Positions 22,791 to 34,400 of a stretch of DNA of 64,000 nt are shown here, in pieces (the first letter of the stretch is position 1; each line of letters opens with the position of its first letter). The notes beneath the pieces are model-generated. The model saw only the letters and a program-made list of their open reading frames with translations. It searched no databases and was not told the origin of the DNA. Made by a program: the position numbers and the translations under genes. The DNA lies in contig OY970820.1 in the NCBI GenBank assembly GCA_963853835.1, positions 18,717,873 through 18,781,872 of the forward strand, written 5' to 3'. This DNA is from Calendula officinalis (lineage: Eukaryota; Streptophyta; Magnoliopsida; Asterales; Asteraceae).

Positions 22791-25700
22791 GTCATGGCCA
22801 CAGGAATGCAAGCAAGTTGAAAAGCCAAAGCCAAGCACCGATCGGGCTACACCAGCGGAGGTCACGGAAGGTCCAGAAACCAAGGTAGTACTCAATGCCA
22901 ATTTTCCTGATCAACATGTCATTATTGGCTCACAATTACCTTCGCAGATAAAAAACAAACTCATTAGTTTGTTAAAATCCAACCTAGATGTTTTCGCATG
23001 GCAGACATCTGATATGACAGGTGTCCCTAGGAGTTTTGTCGAGCATGCTCTAAATGCCAATCCAAACATTGTCCCAATCAAGCAGAAAAAGTGTGGGCTT
23101 GCCATGGATCGCAGCAAAGCAGCATGTGAACAAGTCAACCAAATGGTAGCAAGTGGAATCGTCAGGGAGGTAAAATACTAGACCTGGATTGCTAACCCGG
23201 TCATGGTCAAGAAAAGTGATGGTTCATGGCGGTTATGTGTCGACTTCAAAGATATTAATAAAGAATGTCCGAAGGATAACTATCCACTGCCAGAGATTGA
23301 TTGGAAGGTAGAATCCTTGGATGGCTTCCGGCTAAAATGTTTCTTGGATACTTACAAAGGTTATCACCAGATCCACATGAAGCGCAGTGACGAGGATAAG
23401 ACAGCTTTCCATACAGACCTGGGCATCTACTGTTTCCAAAAAATGTCATTTGGTCTAAAAATGCAGGTGTAACCTACCAGCGCTTGATTGACCAGGTATC
23501 TACTGTTTCAAAAAAAACAAATGCCATTGGTTTGGTCTAAAAAATGCAGGTGCCACTTACCAGTGCTTGATTGACCAGGCATTCAAGGATCAGATTGGAC
23601 GAAATGTGGAAGCTTATGTGGATGACATTGTCATCAAAAGCAAAGCGGAGGATATCATGTTGGCAGATATAAAAGAAACTTTTGAGGCAATACGGAGGAT
23701 CAACATGAAGCTTAACCCCTCCAAATGCAGCTTTGGCATGGAAGAGGGCAAGTTCCTAGGGCACATCATCACGCCGAGAGGCATTAAAGCCAATCCCAAG
23801 AAAATACAGGCTGTTTTAGACATGGTCTCCCCATCCACCAAAAAGCAGGTGCAAAGTTTAAATGGTAAGCTGGCAGCACTCAGCTGCTTCCTCTCAAAAG
23901 CAGCTGATCGATCTCTACCATTTTTTCACACTTTGAAAGGCTGCATAAAGAAGCAAGATTTTTCATGGACACCTGAAGCCGAATCAGCCTTTCAAGAGCT
24001 AAAGCAGTTTATGGCCACCCTTCCTACGCTCACAGCTCCTGTACCAGGGGAAACATTGGTGGTATACCTGGCTGCTTCTATGGAATGTGTTAGTGCAGTT
24101 ATGATGGCACAACGTGGGTCTACCCAAATGCCAGTTTACTTTGTTAGCCGGGTGTTGAAAGGTCCAGAAATAAATTACCCGTGCTTGGAAAAATTAGCCC
24201 TTGTTTTGGTACATGCAACTAGGCGTTTGAGGCGTTACTTCCAGGCTCACCCTATTCATGTCATAACAGACAAACCAATTAAGCACGTATTAGGAAAGCC
24301 TGAGGTGTCAGGACGGTTGGCTAAGTGGGCAGTGGAGTTGGGGGAGCATGAAATTTCCTTTCATCCAAGAACTTCTATGAAAGGTCAGATCTTGGCCGAT
24401 TTCCTTGCCGAGATAGACGAAGAAGATAAGGAAAGGCACGTGCAGGGGGAGGAAAATATCCCCTGGACACTTTTCACTGATGGTGCCTCTAACTTGGAGG
24501 GTTCCGGGGCGGGTTTAATTCTTACAGACCCCAATAAAAATGAGTATATGTATGCCCTTAAGTTCGAGTTTCCCACAACTAACAATGAAGCGGAGTATGA
24601 AGCTTTGTTAGCAGGCTTGAAAATTGCCAGGAAAATGGGGGTGACAAGCATATCTGTATTTGTAGATTCACAACTTGTCGCCAACCAAGTCAGTGGAGCA
24701 TTCGTTGCGAACCAAACCTCCATGCAACTATACTTAGAAGAAACTAAAAAGGTGATCTCAGAATTCATGAAATTTACCATCGAGCAAGTGCCCAGAAATC
24801 GCAACAAGTTAGCTGACGCCCTAAGCAAGTTGGCTTCGTCCGCCTTTGCCCATCTTAAAAAAGAATTACTGGTGGAGATCTTGATAGAAAAGTCCATTGC
24901 GCGACCAAAGGAGGTTGCCACTGTTGCAGAGGAAGAATGTTGGATGACTCCGATCTTAAATTTCCTCAAACATGATGTACTACCGGCTGATCCACAGCTA
25001 GCAAGGAAAATTCGTATGAAGTCACCAATGTACACGTTGGTGGACAACTTCCTATTTCGCAAATCTTATCTGGGGCCACACCTGCGTTGTGTTGGCCCAA
25101 CACAGGCTAAAAGTATCATTGAAGCTGTACATAGGGCACATGCTCCCTCCACGCGGGACCACGCACTGTCACTGGTAAAATCATGAGATTGGGGTACTTT
25201 TGGCCAACGATCCATCAAGATGCAAGGGAAGAAATCGAAAAGTGCACAGCCTGTCCACAAAATGCTTCTGTCGCCAAATTGCCAAAGCAGGATCTTATAC
25301 CTGTTACCACTGCATGGCCATTTTACAAATGGGGGATCGACATTGTTGGGCCATTTCCGCCCGGCGTTGGCAATGTCAAGTTTCTCATTGTTGATGTTGA
25401 CTACTTTACCAAGTGGATAGAGGCAAAGCCCTTGGCAACTATCACTGGGAAGTGAGTTATAAATTTTGTCTCAAGGCTTGGTGCTCTGACATGAACATAC
25501 AACAGAGGTTCACGTCAGTGGCACATCCTCAAGCCAATGGCCAGGTCGAGGTCATGAACAAAGCCATCGTGAAAGCAATCAAAGCCAAATTAGGCCAGTG
25601 CAAAACTGCATGGGTGGATCTATTACCAGGTATCCTTTGGGCTCATCGAACCACCCCAAGTACAACTACATCTGAAACACCTTTCAGCTTGGTTTATCGT

Positions 25701-26093
25701 ACGGAAGCCGTCATTCCTCCAGAAATTACTCATCCAACTCAAAGGGTTATGGACTTCAACCCTGAAGAAAATGAGGACGCACTACGAGAAAACTTAAACA
25801 TCGTAGAAAAGCGTAGGGAGATCGCTCTCATCAAACAGGCCGCTAGTCACATGCAGATGGAAAAATATTACAATCAGCGAGTCCGTCCTCTCTCTTTTCA
25901 GCCAGGCGATCTGGTATGGAGGAAGAATGAGGCCAGCAGGGTAGAAAGTCAAGGCAAGCTCGGCCTTACATGGGAAGGCCCTTATCAAGTACTTCATGCT
26001 AATGGCAATGGGTCTTACACCTTGTCAGACATGGACGGACAGACTATTCCTAGGACATGGAATGTCATGAACCTGAAGAAGTGTTACGTTTAA
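22790..26093 (+). pseudogene. Tat-lineage pol (RT, RNase H, second RNase H, integrase)
   Basis: Reverse transcriptase motifs: CVDFKDINKECPKDNYPLP at about 23236-23292 and YVDDIV near 23613. A TAG at 23179-23181 and a messy duplication at about 23421-23580 break the RT. The gypsy RNase H follows, then a second, plant-acquired type RNase H (LFTDGAS, NNEAEYEALLAG, FVDSQL, NKLADALS). The frame shifts near 25180, just before the integrase HHCC/core. The first catalytic Asp region (GIDIVGPFP) and the Glu region (NGQVEVMNK) are present. The stretch that should hold the second Asp is missing at about 25446-25470, so the integrase is inactive. The C-terminus ends at 26093. Confidence 0.88.
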
Positions 26094-26520
26094 TAATTTG
26101 GTTTGATCATGTATCCCAATTTTATTCAATAAACTCAATAAGATAACACTTTTTATTATGTACGATGTTACAACACATGCATGCACAAGTGACATAGTCA
26201 CGAACATAGTTCAATATCAATTATACTAGGTCCATCAAACATATGTTGTTTGGTCCCTACACATGCATCCAATTTCATCTTTTAATCAACTTGATTAAAG
26301 ATAAGCACTTCCTATTCGGAAGCGACATCCTCGCGAGTAAAAAATTCTTTCACCGGTACACCAACAAACACATACATAATTTCTATAGCAAAGTACACGC
26401 ATAGAAAGAAACCAAGTAATTTCAAACATAGAAATTCCACAAAATTATTCAAAGGCTACGAAGCAATAGTCCAACCACAAAATAAAACCAAGTCACAAAG
26501 TCATAACATGCATAAATAAG
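26094..26520. other. Spacer between Tat pol and the antisense gene
   Basis: Noncoding, AT-rich. No ORF or RNA gene recognised. Confidence 0.55.
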
Positions 26521-28266
26521 CTAAGGTTGTGGCTGTGCCGACAATAAGGCAATAATAGCTGGAAGTGACATCTCCAAATCTTGCACCAGGGTAGTCATAA
26601 TGGGAAAAGCCCTGTCTGCAAATTTATCACTCGCATGCGTCATGTTACCATGTGTCGCAGGGTCCAAAAAAGGCAAGCTCTCGGGAGAAATATTGGGGAG
26701 TGCATCTTTCACTTTTTTTGCTAGCAAGATGTCTCCCAAACATATGAGAGGCACGTTTAAAGTCGTTCAACACATTAGCAACATCAGGATGTTTAAGCAT
26801 CAAATCAAATAGCTGAGGCAATGCAGCAACTAAATCTTTCCTCATCTGCATGGCAGCATCGCGTCCTTCACGCATCTTGACCATCACTTGCCTCATAGTC
26901 TCCAGCTCAACATCTTTTTCAATCACATGTTTCTCTTTTTGCGCCAACTGCTCATCACGGGTACTCAGGGTTGCTGACATCTCCTGTTTTTCCATTTCAG
27001 CCTTAGTCAAAATGACCCCCTGCTGGGATATTTTCTCTTTAAGCGTGCGCACTTCCTCTTGACAACGACTAGATGTAGTTTGCTCAAGTGCTAGATCTTT
27101 TTTTTAGAGAGGTAATATCATCTTTGCTATTATCAACTTGCACCTGCAACTCGGTGCACGACTTCTTTAATTCCCCATGTTCATTGCTTACCAGCTGTCA
27201 GACGTAATCCCTAAAACAATTGAACATATTTATATCTGCTTCACCAATCACACCTGTATTCCCGTTCATAGATCCTGACGGCACACCCTCGCTAGTTGAA
27301 ATAGGCAGGGTAGAACATTGCAAAACTGGAGACTGTGTCATGACAAAACTGCGGCTCGATGCTAACCCAGTAGATCCAAAGGGCGCGCTGATCGTCCCAA
27401 ACATACTACCGGTTGAACCAATTGTGGCGCTTGCTCCGAATGCTCCAGTATTACCCCCGCCGATTTACCAAAGTAGCATTTGAAGGAAGATTAGAGGGGA
27501 AAGTCACTTTTGGCACTTTTGGCAAAGGGATGTCATAATCGCTTACATCTAGACTCACCGCCCTTTTACCACGTCCTAACATGTCTCAGTCATCCAATCT
27601 GGGAGCTGGAAGTGACGTTGCCCCCAAGTAATCGAAGTCCTCTGCATATTCATAATAAGATCGTTAAGTGACAGGTAATGAGTTAGCAACGACTATAATT
27701 ATGGTGTTACCTGTTTCATCTTTGATGTCACTCTCAGCGATAGTCCGGGACAGCGACTTTTCATTATCAGCGGCACCTATGAAACATAAAAAGCATGAGC
27801 TTACCTTCTACCATAGTCAACACATATGTGTAAAGGTTGTGCAATTACCTGGTGTTGAGTTTGACGTCACCTCGTTGGTTGCGGTCGTGTTTATCCCCGA
27901 ATTAACATGCGAAGTGGCACCAGTTTCTTGTTCACCAAGGGTAACATCAGCAGGATGGATTTCGATCTCATACTCCATAAAAGCAGGATCCCCCTCCATG
28001 AAATCCATCAAGCTCATGGCTGCAGGAAACATACAATGAGTCAGTACCTGTACAAAGATAATATAAAAACATGACAATATAACAACAGGAACCCACGTTT
28101 CCCAGTATCCGAGTCCACAATCACAGGCTTCATCCCTTCAGCCCAATAATCCGAAATACCAGCTAACACCAAAACACCTTCCTCATACACTCGAAATATA
28201 ATTGACTTTCGTAAAATCTGCTTGCACAGCCTTCCGCTTTGCGGCGTCAGGACTGGAGCATCGTTT
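26521..28266 (-). pseudogene. Antisense, apparently spliced gene in the Tat 3' region
   Basis: Read on the minus strand from about 28266 down to the stop at 26521. Successive open blocks are joined by GT-AG sites that keep frame. Near 28250-28090 is a block with VYEEGVLVLAGISDYWAEG. An acidic block follows at about 28020-27850, ending at a GT near 27848. A small exon (about 27778-27713) has AG before it and a GT after it. A further exon starts near 27642. A Gly/Ser/Thr-rich segment then leads to a long Lys/Glu-rich coiled coil (27180-26830) and a conserved-looking tail ending at 26521. Stops near 27580 and several shifts mark decay. Tat-lineage elements are known to carry antisense extra ORFs; the function is unknown. 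Confidence 0.6.
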
Positions 28267-28910
28267 AAAATAGTACGGTCAGGGCCAACCGCCGGTTCAA
28301 TCTAGCCAGCCGGTCCAGCTAGACCGCCGGCTAATTTGGGCCACCGGTCATATGGTTTGTGTAACCCGTATAAAAGATTCAGTTTGACCGCCGGTTCCAA
28401 CCATAAAGCTGCCGGTATAAACCCTAAATCGACGGTTCACTAAGCCTAAACCCTAATCCTCCGGACTTACTCTAAACCGCCGCCGGTCTGCTGCCAACGA
28501 CCGCCGGTCTGCCGGTATTAATCAACTTGCGACAACCGGCGGTATTAATCAACTTGCGATCGCCGGTATTAATCAACTTGCGATCGCCGGTATTAATCAA
28601 CTTGTGTACGTCCGTATTAATCAAGTTACGACCGCCGGTCTGCCTGGGGCAGCCGGCCCACCCACGTCGCGGATCGACCGCCGGTCTGCCTTGAGTAGCC
28701 GGCTAACCCGTCCATCACTTATGACCGTCGGTCTGCTTGAGCAGCCGGTTCACTCGATCGAACGCTACAGCCCGGCGCTGTCGGATCAACGCTACAACCT
28801 GCCCGCCGATCTGCGTCGGATCTGATCGAATTTCCGCCGGTCACATTGTTGCCGGCCCAACTCGCCACCGCCGGTCAAACTACCGCCGGTCACGAGCACG
28901 ATTGAGCAGT
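28267..28910. repeat. GC-rich tandem repeats of the Tat 3' region
   Basis: Overlapping short repeats. CGCCGGTATTAATCAACTTG recurs in tandem at about 28510-28620, and many ACCGCCGGTCTGCC-like units run through 28470-28880. Hypervariable 3' tandem repeats are typical of Tat/Ogre elements and can seed satellites. Plus-strand ORFs here are repeat by-products. Confidence 0.8.
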
Positions 28911-29036
28911 CGATCAACTCGAGAAAAACAAAAAAAATTTAAAAAAAAAATTAAAGCAAAAACGGAAGGATACTTACGAAGTGATGATAGTTACGACTCG
29001 CAAATCGTTGTTTTGGCAAATCCTAACTCGAGGGCA

Positions 29037-29665
29037 TGATGAGGTTAGTAGGGATTACCCTATGTATATATAGATAATTCCCAAAACCTAAATGATGATG
29101 GGCTTTTATGCTCACAAGCCCACGTCACAATTCGATCCGTCAATGTTCGCGACCCCATGCTTTTTTCACGAGCCCAAGCCCAAGGTATCACCTTCTGTCA
29201 AGTTATGACCGCCTGTCAAGTCATCACCGCCTATCAGGATGGTCAGTGTCGTCGTGTCTTACTCGCTGACGCCGTCATAATAGCGCTTCATGACTGCTTT
29301 ATTGCAGTCATAATAGTAAGGCGTTACACTATCATTGACGCCGTCATAATGGCGCTTCATGACTGCTTTATTGCAGTCATAATAGTAAGGCGTTACACGA
29401 TCATTGACGCCGTCATAATGGCGCTTCATGACTGCTTTATTGCAGTCATAATGGGTCAACGTTCTATATAACTGAGACTGGCCATATAAATACATGTCCT
29501 AACTCACTGTCGAGAACACACTGAGACAGATTAAAGAAGTCTAAAACACAGAGTTAACCTACTCTCACTTTCACCTTCGCACTCAACCTTGATCACCCTA
29601 GGTTCGCCAAGAACTTGTTGGGTCTGCACTGTGATCATCACAGGAGATCCAAGGTTGACGTCATC
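29037..29665 (+). repeat. 3' LTR of the Tat element
   Basis: Same start (TGATGAGG) and content as 20063-20693, including the 69-bp repeats from 29267 and a TATA box at 29483-29492. The high similarity of the two LTRs contrasts with the heavily damaged interior. Confidence 0.92.
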
Positions 29666-30795
29666 TAGTCTTTATGTTTGACAATCGTTGCTCGAACATA
29701 GTTCGACAGTTTTTTAAGTTTTGTTTTTAAACTCTTTTATTCATTAATTTCTTCCATATGATCCTGACATTAGTTATGAATCGTCCCAGAGTCATTTAAG
29801 ATGATACTGACATTAGTTATGAAACGTAAATTAATCCAAAAATTAATCTATTAATTCAGCTCAAGTCCAAATTGATCTGGAAACGCAAATATCCAATCCA
29901 AACTTGATAAAAATGATTCCCAGAATACTCAAACTAGCGACTTTCATGTTATTAGCAAGGAATTATAGCCAACAGAGCTATTAGGCCAAATGTTGTTACT
30001 TGAATGCAAATTATCTTTATTGATCCCTAAATTTATAGTATTACTTTATTAAGCACCACTCACTATCACCATCATTACTCACCACGATCACCCATCACCA
30101 CTACTCACCACCTCGATTCACCACTACCACCCACCAACTACCACATCACCCATCACCACAATTACTATCGCTGCCACCACCACCTTGACTATCAACATCA
30201 CAAAATAGTTATAAGGTATATGCCGCTGTATTGAACGAGTATAGTGCATTTGTGCTAGATTAATAACGAAAGTAATAACATGATGCATTGCATACAGTAG
30301 TATATATGATTGTATTAATGGGCAATTTTCTTTTAGTTTAATTATAAAAGGCCCGTTATATGACTTGAGGAATAATATTAATATGTACTATGAAATAAAA
30401 TGATTTATCGACTTCAAGATGCGACACCTAGCAAATCAAAACAAAATACATAGTCTGCTACTCTGCCATTTGAATTTTACTTTTTATTTAATTTCAATAT
30501 TTAATTTGACATACAACTTAAATCTTAAAAAAACACTCTGATCAAAATTAACAATATTGATAGTTTATAACAATAATTTTGGAAAACATTTTTTTAATAG
30601 GACATGTTATTTTCGTTTTGAAATAAGGAAAAGTAATGTCGAATTTTTATCTTGTAAGGTGAAAGACTGGAAGTAATGCAAATGAGGATGTATAGTAGAA
30701 GTGGCAAAGCATCTGTCTAGATCAAGGCATTTAAAAAACATAGAGCAGGTAACTAAAGGTGTTAAATATAAAAGTTATCCACTAAACAATATATA
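29666..30795. other. Intergenic DNA upstream of the extensin
   Basis: No ORF supported. A stretch at about 30053-30190 is a CAC/CAT-rich low-complexity tract. The phrase ACTGACATTAGTTATGAA occurs twice near 29764 and 29808. Confidence 0.55.
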
Positions 30796-31108
30796 CTACC
30801 TCCGTATCAAAATAAGTGATACATTTCGGAAATTGTGGTTTTTGAGGCAAAAGATTGGAAAGTGATTTAAAATAGTATAAAGTGGATAGTTAGTGGATAA
30901 TGGGACACACTTCTTTTGGATGTAGTGCAATTAATGATGTTTAAAAGTAAAAGTAAGGGTAAAAGCGTAATTTTACTTTATTAAAGTAGATAGTTAGTGG
31001 ATAAGGGGTCCCACTTTTTTGCCAAATAAGGAAAGATTTTGAAGTGTATCACTTATTTTATTCCACCCCTTTTAGGAAAGTGTATCACTTATTTTGATAC
31101 GGAGGTAG
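30796..31108. mobile_element. Stowaway MITE (Tc1/mariner type)
   Basis: 313 bp, ends CTACCTCCGTATCAAAATAA and its complement, flanked by TA. Contains the shared family core (ATAAGTGATAC, GGGTCCCAC...TTTTGCCAAATAAG). Related copies are at 51970-52284 and 52807-53078. It sits about 230 bp upstream of the extensin TATA box. Confidence 0.92.
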
Positions 31109-31338
31109 TATAATAATTGTTTCTTCATCTATAATTATATTTAACATTTTAATAAATAACTTATAATATTTTAACATTTACTACTTCGTATTAAAGATTT
31201 TTATGAAAGTGGCCTAAACGAGCCCTTAAAAAGTAGTATGCTTCCCAGCTGTACTGAAGCCATTGGGAAGTTTTTTATAACAAAATTGCATATTCTAGCT
31301 TTGCCTGACAGCTTCCTTTTAACTCCTTTTCATTTTAC

Positions 31339-31346
31339 TATAAATA
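31339..31346 (+). promoter_or_regulatory. TATA box of the extensin gene
   Basis: TATAAATA lies 77 bp before the ATG at 31423. A CT/CAC-rich leader follows, typical of plant 5'UTRs. Confidence 0.75.
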
Positions 31347-31422
31347 TACACCACTTTACTCACCAATACATCACCTTCCACCACCACTCTCTCCTCCGCC
31401 TCCCTCACATCACTGGTCAACC

Positions 31423-34400
31423 ATGAGAGCCCCCGCAGGTGGCGGCGGCCCTTTCAGGGCACGTCTATGGCCTATAGTCATTGCATTTACAATTCTTGGT
31501 GTTGCTAATCTTTTTACTGTTTCGGCTGATAAACCTTACATGTATTCTTCACCACCTCCGCCGTATGAGTACAAGTCTCCACCACCTCCATCTCCGTCTC
31601 CACCACCACCGTATGAGTACAAATCACCGCCTCCACCAGTGCATTCTCCACCACCACCGTATGTGTACAAGTCTCCCCCACCACCATCACCGTCTCCTCC
31701 ACCACCGTATGTGTACAAGTCACCACCTCCACCGGTGCATTCTCCTCCACCACCTTATGAATATAAGTCTCCACCACCACCGGTACATTCACCACCACCA
31801 CCTTATGAATATAAGTCTCCACCACCACCGGTACATTCACCACCACCACCTTATGAATATAAGTCTCCACCACCACCTGTACATTCACCACCACCACCTT
31901 ATGAATACAAGTCTCCACCTCCTCCCGTACATTCCCCACCACCACCGTATGAGTACAAATCTCCACCTCCTCCGGTACACTCACCACCACCGCCTTATGA
32001 GTACATGTCTCCACCACCGCCGGTGCATTCACCACCACCACCTTATGAATATAAGTCTCCACCACCACCAGTGAAATCACCACCACCACCTTATGAGTAC
32101 AAGTCTCCACCACCTCCGGTACATTCTCCACCACCACCATATGAATACAAGTCTCCACCACCGCCGGTTAAATCACCACCGCCACCTTATGTGTACAAGT
32201 CTCCACCTCCACCGATAAAGTCACCACCACCACCTTATGAATATAAGTCTCCACCACCACCGGTTAAGTCACCACCACCACCATACTATTACAAATCCCC
32301 ACCACCACCAGTTCATTCACCACCACCACCATACTACTATAAATCTCCACCACCACCAGTACACTCACCACCACCACCACCATATTACTACAAGTCCCCA
32401 CCACCACCAGTCAAGTCACCACCACCACCATACTATTACAAGTCTCCACCACCACCGGTGCATTCACCACCACCACCATACTACTATAAATCTCCACCAC
32501 CACCAGTCAAGTCACCACCACCGGTGTACTACTACAAGTCTCCACCACCACCAGTCAAGTCACCACCACCAGTGTATTATTACAAATCACCCCCACCACC
32601 GGTACATTCACCACCACCACCATACTACTACAAGTCTCCACCACCACCTACCAAATCGCCTCCCCACTACTACTACACTTCACCACCCCCACCAACTCCT
32701 TACCACCCACACCCTCACCCTCACCACCACAAGGTGATCGTCAAGGTCGTTGGTAAAGTTTACTGTTATAGCTGTTATGACTGGAAATACCCAATCAAAT
32801 CCCACGCCAAGCACCATCTCAAAGGTACAAACTTTAGTATTCACATTATAACATGGTAACCAAGTTCTGTCGTTTATATTAACTTGGCAGGATGCTTGTG
32901 ATTTCATGGTTGACCCATGTTCAACCTTTCTAGTTTTCACATCTATTAGAGAGAAAAACATAAAATCATAAAAGAAATTAATTATTGAACAATCTCTTAA
33001 TAAATATATTTAAAACTTGTTTTAACTTTATTTATGTAAAAAAAAGTATCAAAGTTTTCAAAATTTAATGTGTTATGTAACTTAATAAATTCCCTCACTT
33101 TTAGTTACATTTAGATCACAAGGTGTTATTCGTATTAAAAGTATTTTTGCCTTTTTAATATGATTTTAATACTAATTTTAAAATTACACTCACTCGTTTA
33201 ACATTCATATAATTTTAATGTGGAATTCACAGTTTAGGAAAAATAAGCCAAACAAATTACAATTTAGGGAAAAAAAAAGATCCTTTAATAGGCATTATTA
33301 CTTTGGCGAGGGACATTTGGCACCGGAGGTGGTGTACGTGGTTTGGCGAGCTTTGGCACCGTCAAAATTCCTTTAGCGAGACCACAACTTGTACTTATGT
33401 GAAAGTCAATAGACAATTTTAAAATATATATATATCATCACTGGTAAAATATCTATTTTTACGACAAAAAAAATAAAAATTAAATAATTCTTCGATCTCC
33501 ATCCTTTTTTAGAGACCCATCAATATGTATAGGAAAACTTATACTTCGTAGTTGATTTAATTTACTACTATTATTCCGTAAGATAATGTACCACAAGAAG
33601 GTATGTTACCTCAAAACTAAGTTGCAATGAGTAATTTTTAGAAGAAAGAAAAATCATAAATATACTCTTTGGAAAGTTCCGACTTTAAAATTATATGCGT
33701 ATCATTTTTTTTAAGTAAACAGTTTATATCCATGACCTTTGTTTATAGTTATTAATTATTTTTTATAAATTTAATTGTCAATTTATTTAATTAGTAAATC
33801 TATAAAGTCATGTTTTGGTTTGATGCTAAATTAATATTTTGTCGTAAAGGTGCTGTTGTGGAGGTAATTTGCAAGGCTGCTGGTGAGAAAGAAATAGTGG
33901 CATATGGAAAGACTAAGATCAACGGCAAATATGCAATTCCTGTTGAGGGTTTGGATTACTCCAAATATGGAGGAGCCGAAGCATGTGTTGCTAAGCTTCA
34001 TATGGCGCCAAATGGCACCAAATGTAACATCCCAACAAATCTCCATGAGGGTTTGAAGGGTGCTAAGCTTAAGGTCAAGTCTAAGAATGCTTACGAGGTT
34101 GTTCTTTATGCTAAACCATTTGCATATGGTCCTAAAATTCCTTTTAAGGTTTGCGAGAAGCCAAAGCCAAAACCAGAACCCACTCCGGCTCCTTACTATT
34201 ACAAATCTCCACCTCCACCATCACCGACTTACTTGTACAAGTCCCCTCCACCACCGACTCCTTCACACCCAACACCGTATTACTACAAATCACCTCCACC
34301 ACCTGTTAAGTCTCCACCCGCACCTTACTACTATACATCACCCCCACCACCGAAAAAGTCTCCACCTCCCCCGTATCACTACATCTCACCGCCGCCACCT

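Larger units (their letters stand above)
20063..29665 (+). mobile_element. Decayed Ty3/gypsy element of the Tat lineage
   Basis: About 9.6 kb with near-identical LTRs at 20063 and 29037. Domain order is gag, protease, RT, RNase H, a second RNase H, integrase, then a long 3' region with an antisense gene and tandem repeats. The second RNase H and the long hypervariable 3' region are hallmarks of the Tat/Ogre lineage. Flanks TAGTT (20058-20062) and TAGTC (29666-29670) agree at four of five bases, a possible aged duplication if the LTR ends two bases past CA. The primer-binding site is not recognised. Multiple stops, shifts and an integrase deletion make it non-functional. Confidence 0.9.

Noticed and set aside
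28604..29039. Ser/Arg-rich plus-strand ORFs
   Set aside because: Translations of the GC-rich tandem repeat of the Tat 3' region.
20058..29670. Firm 5-bp target duplication for the Tat element
   Set aside because: TAGTT and TAGTC agree at only four of five bases and require shifting the LTR end by two bases, so it is noted but not claimed.
33810..33849. Separate gene start for the second extensin ORF
   Set aside because: The residues before 33850 are intronic. The Ole e 1 domain is complete only when 32824 is joined to 33850.
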